A DNA stretch of 64,000 bases from Aristolochia californica. Taxonomy: Eukaryota > Streptophyta > Magnoliopsida > Piperales > Aristolochiaceae. A program made the translations under genes and the position numbers. Positions within the stretch are counted from its first letter, which is position 1. Every line of letters starts with the position of its first letter. Positions 59,214 to 64,000 of the stretch are shown here, piece by piece. Location of the stretch: contig JARWKL010000005.1 of assembly GCA_029961685.1 (NCBI GenBank), forward strand, positions 42,755,357 through 42,819,356, given 5' to 3'. The notes under the pieces were generated by a model, which saw only the letters and a list, made by a program, of their open reading frames with translations, was not told where the DNA came from and ran no database searches.

Positions 59214-59316
59214 ATTAACGAGCAGAGCTCGACCGAATCAAAGTTCGGCTCGAAAGCTTGTGAGAACGAGCGGCGTGGGATTCGGGAGGAGTCGGGACCA
59301 AAGCGCCGAGTGGAGC

Positions 59317-59339
59317 GGGGGGGGGGGGGGGGGGGGGGG
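59317..59339. repeat. (G)23 homopolymer
   Basis: Run of 23 G immediately before GAATTC; among the longest G-runs in the window. Possible G-quadruplex; exact length uncertain. Confidence 0.9.
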
Positions 59340-60049
59340 TGAATTCTTCCTCCCCTCATTACCCATCAATCCCCTCCGACCGCTATTGTGGCCACCTCTG
59401 TTGTTGTCGACAACTGCCTCACCGACCACTGCTGTGGCCACCTTTCCATCGCCGTCAATTATTTATGTGGCCGCCGCTTGATTTCTCCCCCCTCATCTCC
59501 TTCGCCTTTGTTTCCGTCGCAGTCGTTATCTCCAACAAAATTTTCCCTCAGTGTCGTTCCTCGTTTCGGCGGAAAACCATAACCAACAAAATACCTAAGT
59601 TAAGGGGAGAAATAATTCCACCCGCGTGCGTGCAAAGATGATTTCTCACGTGCAACTTTCACTCATGCAATTTTGCAAGTGTGAGATCATAAAGTGAATT
59701 TTTTTTTCTTAAACTCTCCTTCCTCGTGGCTCTTGAAGTAATTTAATATACATTTTAGTAGAAAATAAGTTTATAGGGACTATTAGTGTCTCGTGTTTTC
59801 GTAAACATTTTTCTAATTGAAAATTCTTATTAAAAAAATCATATAATTTTCTAAGTAAGATTTTCTTGCCAAGATGGGCTAGAAACCCGTATAGAAATTT
59901 TTTGAATAAGTATTTGACTGTTGATGCTGTAATACTTTTAGCATGAGGCAATTTTCATAGCAATTTTGTGTTTGACATTTTATTTGATTAAAAATTTATC
60001 GATAAGTATAGTAATATATTAGATTGATTATTAATTTTGATTTATTTCC

Positions 60050-60245
60050 TTAAAAGACGAAATAAGAGGTCCATTTAACTTTCCTAAAAAAATTTAAAAA
60101 TATTTCTTGTAATTTTCTAATAAGTCACTAATAGTAAGAGGATTTTAATTAAAGGTTTTTTTAAAAATATGTATCATAAAAAAATATTTCTAGTTTTTCC
60201 TAGAATATAAATTTTCAACTAGGGGCACTAAGGAGGCCATAGTAA
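60050..60245. repeat. Dispersed repeat, copy 2
   Basis: Counterpart of 7000-7205, same orientation; see shared GTCCATTTAA, TTTTTCCTA and AGGGGCACTAA blocks. Somewhat more diverged at its left side. Confidence 0.5.
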
Positions 60246-60374
60246 ATTTATGGCCAAATTCAAAAATTACAAAATAAGCTAAACAACATTTGAAGTAAAA
60301 AAAATTAATATTGGTGCGTTCTAATCCATTATTGAAAATTCAATCCTGAACCTCCCCTATCATCCTTTTTTTAA

Positions 60375-60860
60375 AATGTATGCATAATTTTATATATAAT
60401 TTATTTGATATATATTTTATATAAAGTATTAAATATAGGTTAAGCTCAAACTCGGTTAAAATTATTAGGCTCGAGTTCGATTACAATTTTAGGCTCAAGG
60501 CTAGGGTCGGTCGAGCTCGAGTTCATAATATTTAAATCAAGCATGACTTGAACAAGGTTCAGACTCAGTTGAATTCGATGTCACTCTGATGCCTAATTTT
60601 AAGTAGAGGTTATTCTCAATTTTATGTAAAATGTATGTATAATTTTATATATAATTTATTTGGTATATATTTTTAAAATTTTTTTAAATATATGTTCGAG
60701 CACGAACTCAAAATTTGTATTTTTTAAAAAATTTTAAATAAAGCTCGAAATCGATTAAAATTATTAGCCTATCGAGTTCAAAATATTTAAATAAAGTTTT
60801 ACGCGGGTTCGACTCGGGTCCATACTACCCCTAGGTCAAAAGGACGCTCTCCGCACTCTC
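60375..60860. repeat. Diverged ~250-bp tandem duplication before the PPR pseudogene
   Basis: ATGTATG(C/T)ATAATTTTATATA... TTTATTTG(A/G)TATATATTTT occurs at about 60377 and 60628, and each is followed by GTTAAAATTATTAG or GATTAAAATTATTAG and CGAGTTC motifs. The second copy is shorter and diverged. No coding content. Confidence 0.65.
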
Positions 60861-60870
60861 TCCGTTTTCG

Positions 60871-62822
60871 ATGCTCACACCACTCCCGTCTTCCTCCATC
60901 CTCCTCGCCCTCCGCAAGCTGGCCGCTTCTCAAGCTTCCAATTGCCCCACTTATTTGACTGGCATCGCCTCTGACGTGACCCGGATCATTGAGCTTATTC
61001 GCACTAGTCGACGCAAGTACCCTGAAGATATTACGCTTGCGTCCATTAATGCCTATTCCACTGTGTCAATGCCTCCGGCCGCTGTTTCAGTTTTCCGGGA
61101 CATGGATCAGATATTCCGATGTAGCCCTGGGATACGTTCCTACAACACGCTCTTAAACACATTTGTTGACGCCAATCGGTGGGACCAAGTGGAGTCTTTC
61201 TTTGCGTATTTTCAAACTGTTTCCGTCTTGCCCAGTTTAGGGACTTACCACATTTTAATTAAAGGATTCGTTAAGCGGGGGAAATTCGAGAAGCCCAGGT
61301 GATAATTCATCCTGATAATGTTTCTTATAGTACAATTCTTAGAGCTATTATTAGGAGTGATTTGGACAATGCATTAGATTTGTTCGAGGAAATGCCTCAG
61401 GCTGGAGTTGATCCTGATATTATTTGCTATAATGTGATGATAGACGGGTTCTTTAAAAGAGGTGATTTTAAAAAGGCATTGGTTGTATGGAATCAATTAT
61501 TGAGGGGGAATGCTTATCCCAATGTGGTGACCTACAATGTGATGCTCAATGGTTTATGAAAATTGAGGAAGTTTGATGAGTGTGTGGAATTTTGGCATAG
61601 AATTAGGAAGAATGAACATGTTCCTGATTCATTTACTTACTGTACAATGATACACGGGCTTTGTGAAATGGGTAATGTGGAAGGCACTGCGGAACTTTGC
61701 TACAAGATGGTAGAGAAGGGATCCATGCCTGATGTTGTTACATGTAATTCATTGCTTAATGGCTTCTGTAAAAATTGAAGACTCGAAGAGGGTTTGTCAT
61801 GGTGGGGGTTGATGGAAAAAAGGGGTCAGTGTAATTTAGTTAGTTACAATATAGTTATAAAAGGTTTGTTTGAGAAAGGTCAAGTGGAGGATGCACTGAA
61901 AAAATGTGAAGGCTTGCCTGAGACTGGCCTTAATCCTGATGCAAATAGCTATGGGATTTTAATTCATGGTTTATGTGAGAATGAATATGTGGCCAAGGCC
62001 TTGCCGATTTTGAAAGAAGCAGAGGACAAAAATGCTGAGCTTGATGTCTTTGCATACACATCAATGATAAATGGGCTATGCGACGAAGGAAGATTAGATG
62101 ATGCACTACGCATTTTTTCTCAGATGGAACTCCATGATCGTATACCGACTTTGCAGACATACAATTCACTAATCAATAGGTTTTCTCAAGCTGGTAAAAT
62201 TGTGGATTCCTTCCAACTTTTTGACAACATGGTTGGAAATGGTTGTGCTCCAAATGTTGTCACATACAATACTTTGATAAATGGTTTACTTAAAGTGGAA
62301 AGATTTACTGATGCTTCAGGCTTGGCGAAAGAGATGCTGAAAAAGGGATGGAAACCAGACTAGATCACTTGCGGTTCATTACTAGATGGTCTATGTCGAG
62401 ATAAGAAGATTGATGGAGCTATCAAGTTGTGGCAATATGTAACTAGGACAGGAATTAAACCAGATGTTGTTATGTATAATATTGCAATTCATGGTCTTTG
62501 CTCGGCAGGGAGAGTAGAAGAGGCTTGGAGGCTGTTCTCAGAGATGACAAGTAGGAATTGTACTCCTAGTCTTGTAACATATAACACACTGTTGGATGGG
62601 TTCTATGCTAGAAGTGATTCTGAAATGGTATCCAAAATTTGGACTGAGATGATACAAAATGGACTGGCACCAGATATCGTCTCTTATAACATTGTTCTTA
62701 ACGGAATTTGCTCCTTTAGTAAGGTAACTGAAGCTGTGAAGTTACTGGATGATGCCTAGTCTCAGAGCATTATTCCAACTACTATTACTTGGAACATACT
62801 AGTTGGGGCAGTACTCCGATAA
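60871..62822 (+). pseudogene. P-class PPR protein pseudogene (At3g09060-like)
   Basis: Intronless, collinear with a plant P-class pentatricopeptide protein of about 690 aa; closest recalled family is Arabidopsis At3g09060. Many 35-residue repeats are readable (SYNTLLNTFVDANRWDQVE, TYNVMLNGL, TYCTMIHGLCEMGNVEG, SYNIVIKGLFEKGQVEDA, TYNTLINGLLKVERFTDA, YNIAIHGLCSAGRVEEAWRL, SYNIVLNGICSFSKVTEA) and the C-terminal TWNILVGAVLR is reached. It is broken by a small internal deletion with frame change at about 61299-61303, and in-frame stops at 61557-61559 (TGA), 61776-61778 (TGA), 62361-62363 (TAG) and 62757-62759 (TAG). Each stop falls where the flanking repeat continues without a gap. P-class PPRs bind organellar RNA. 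The start at 60871 is the first ATG of the open part; the N-terminus is shorter than in the relative. Confidence 0.92.
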
Positions 62823-63348
62823 TACAGCGCCCCTTGACATCATCAGTTGAGAAATGACTGTGAGAGTTTCTGATCTGCGTGTGGTTCTTGGATGTGATCA
62901 ATTGATGTGACAGTAAATTACTATATTTATAGAGCTTTGACCTTGAGGTTAGCTTTGAACATGCTCTGGAGGATCAGCAAAGCAGAATCACAGAGATTAC
63001 TTACTACTCCTGTTCGTTGAGCTGAAAAACCAGAAATTACACAAGCATGGGGAGCTCTATTGGTATAGTTTTCTTTTTATTATTCAAAGGGAAATAGAGA
63101 GAGATAAAAGAAGAGGTATAGGAGATTAGATTTCAGAGAATTAAAGATTGTGTTTATACTAATATGAAAACAATGAGCAGAAAGCTTCTTTACTCTCTTT
63201 AAAATTTAAAAGAAGTCAATACAAAGCATCAGATATGTCAATAAATTACATGGTTTTGGTACACAGAAATGCTACCAAGATCAGACATTGATGCCAAAGT
63301 GAAGACAGCTTGATGTATCAGGCCCGAGGAATGAGAACTCCTCTGGGT
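62823..63348. other. 3' flanks, no gene
   Basis: Lies between the PPR pseudogene end and the terminal minus-strand gene; AT-rich, holds the 3' UTR of the latter. Nothing else seen. Confidence 0.5.
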
Positions 63349-63810
63349 TTATTTTATCATGCTATATCCATGCTGCTGCGGCCCTGAAAATCTTACTTCT
63401 AAATAATTTTGGTAGCCTGAGAATCGAAGTTTACATACACACAGAAAGCAACCAGAAGATAGTCCTTCTGTCTTTACTTCTATCTCCTCTTCTATTTTTT
63501 CAGGTGAAGCTGACATCTTCCGCTCGTAAAGAAACTGAGCAAACAAACCCATCCAAATGGCTCCCAAAGCAGCAACTTCCGCCAATCTGACTCGGGGTAG
63601 AAGATCAAAGCATCGACTATTGTGAAAATCAGCAAGCATATCTAAGCTAGGTAAATGTTTCTTCGCACTTTTAATCCAAAATCCAAAACCCGCCAACAAC
63701 TTATCATTCTTTTCTATTTCATCTTTGTTGGATTGTGCAGCTTCCTCAAAAGCCTGCCTGGGAATACCCACAAAACTACTGAAGAAACCGAGCAGTTGCT
63801 GGGAATTCAT
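63349..63810 (-). CDS. Unassigned plant protein with one transmembrane segment
   Basis: Open frame of 153 aa from ATG at 63810 (MNSQQLLGFFSSFVGIPRQAF). It is protein-like: charged amphipathic helices (EEAAQSNKDEIEKNDKLLAG), LPSLDMLADFHNSRCFDLLPRVRLAEVAALGAI as a probable conserved core, and a hydrophobic segment AEVAALGAIWMGLFAQFLY (about 87-105) followed by ERK. The tail after KTEGLSSG is less convincing and may be intron read-through, since TCTTCTG|GTTGC could be a donor. Further upstream on the same strand another frame reads DEVADNARKGLEQASDRVR before a stop, so an upstream exon beyond or at the window edge is possible. I do not recognise the family; no function is given. Confidence 0.55.
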   Translation of the reverse strand: MNSQQLLGFFSSFVGIPRQAFEEAAQSNKDEIEKNDKLLAGFGFWIKSAKKHLPSLDMLADFHNSRCFDLLPRVRLAEVAALGAIWMGLFAQFLYERKMSASPEKIEEEIEVKTEGLSSGCFLCVCKLRFSGYQNYLEVRFSGPQQHGYSMIK

Positions 63811-64000
63811 CACCAGTTTACACAACACTGTAGAGATTAACGGACCCGATCGCTGGCTTGTTCAAGCCCTTTCCGAGCATTATCTGCAACTTCATCAAAG
63901 CATTGGCCTCTTAGGCAAATTGCGTAAGATAAGCAGACCAGACCGTTCATCCAAGTAATCTGTGAGGCGAACCTTTTGGGTTTGAAGCTATGCAATTTTC
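63811..64000 (-). other. Right edge, possible upstream exon or leader of the terminal gene
   Basis: On the minus strand 63840-63905 reads GLEQASDRVR-type residues in a frame that stops at TAA before the downstream ATG. It may be an upstream exon in another frame or leader sequence. The window ends here, so it cannot be decided. Confidence 0.3.

Larger units (their letters stand above)
59214..60374. other. Non-coding, GC-rich patch then AT-rich
   Basis: 59214-59640 is GC-richer, with repeated TGTGGCCACCT motifs around 59387-59440; open frames there are repeat-driven. 59700-60374 is AT-rich and includes the second copy of the dispersed repeat (60050-60245). No gene supported. Confidence 0.45.

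Noticed and set aside
1..64000. CRISPR arrays, tRNA or rRNA genes, bacterial-type operons, viral insertions
   Set aside because: No regularly spaced palindromic repeats, no complete tRNA cloverleaf, no rRNA blocks and no viral replication or coat domains were seen; the architecture is ordinary plant nuclear DNA.

Overview
This is a nuclear window from a flowering plant. The evidence is GT-AG introns throughout, plastid-targeted Calvin-cycle and carrier genes, and plant-only families: a CNGC channel, a receptor-like cytoplasmic kinase, OCTOPUS and P-class PPR. Genes are not GC-biased in the grass manner, so a dicot or early-diverging angiosperm is more likely than a grass. No species can be named from sequence alone. 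Exon models were built by hand: each junction was read as GT/AG and each total CDS length was checked to be a multiple of three. No search was run.

Layout. From 0 to 3.4 kb there is repeat-rich DNA, including a 1.34 kb element with long terminal inverted repeats and a TTA target duplication. From 3.7 to 28.8 kb five genes lie head to tail on the minus strand: a HAD IIIB acid-phosphatase-like membrane protein, a CNGC5/6-type cyclic-nucleotide-gated channel, a Mpo1/DUF962 protein, a CRCK-type calmodulin-binding receptor-like cytoplasmic kinase, and a plastid PHT4 anion transporter. From 30.3 to 34.1 kb sedoheptulose-1,7-bisphosphatase (+) converges on a hotdog thioesterase (-). From 36 to 51 kb three plus-strand genes follow: mitochondrial ribosomal protein bL9 (with a LINE remnant and an inverted-repeat element in its 4.8 kb intron), a START/polyketide-cyclase-like protein with a duplicated 3' end, and an OCTOPUS-family gene with a 14-codon uORF that overlaps its start codon. 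From 52.8 to 62.8 kb two degenerate genes are found: a mitochondrial small-subunit mS34-like gene (-) and a P-class PPR gene (+), separated by an AT-rich element. The right edge holds an unassigned one-helix membrane protein (-).

The genes form no operon-like system. Linked themes are plastid carbon and phosphate metabolism (SBPase, PHT4), Ca2+/calmodulin signalling (CNGC, CRCK), and mitochondrial translation and RNA biology (bL9m, mS34 pseudogene, PPR pseudogene). The least ordinary content is (a) two non-autonomous element families that pair a CT/GC-rich, ORF-like block with an AT-rich block, (b) two recently disabled organelle-related genes, and (c) start-codon architecture: a start codon split by an intron, a first coding exon that is only ATG, and a TGATG uORF overlap.
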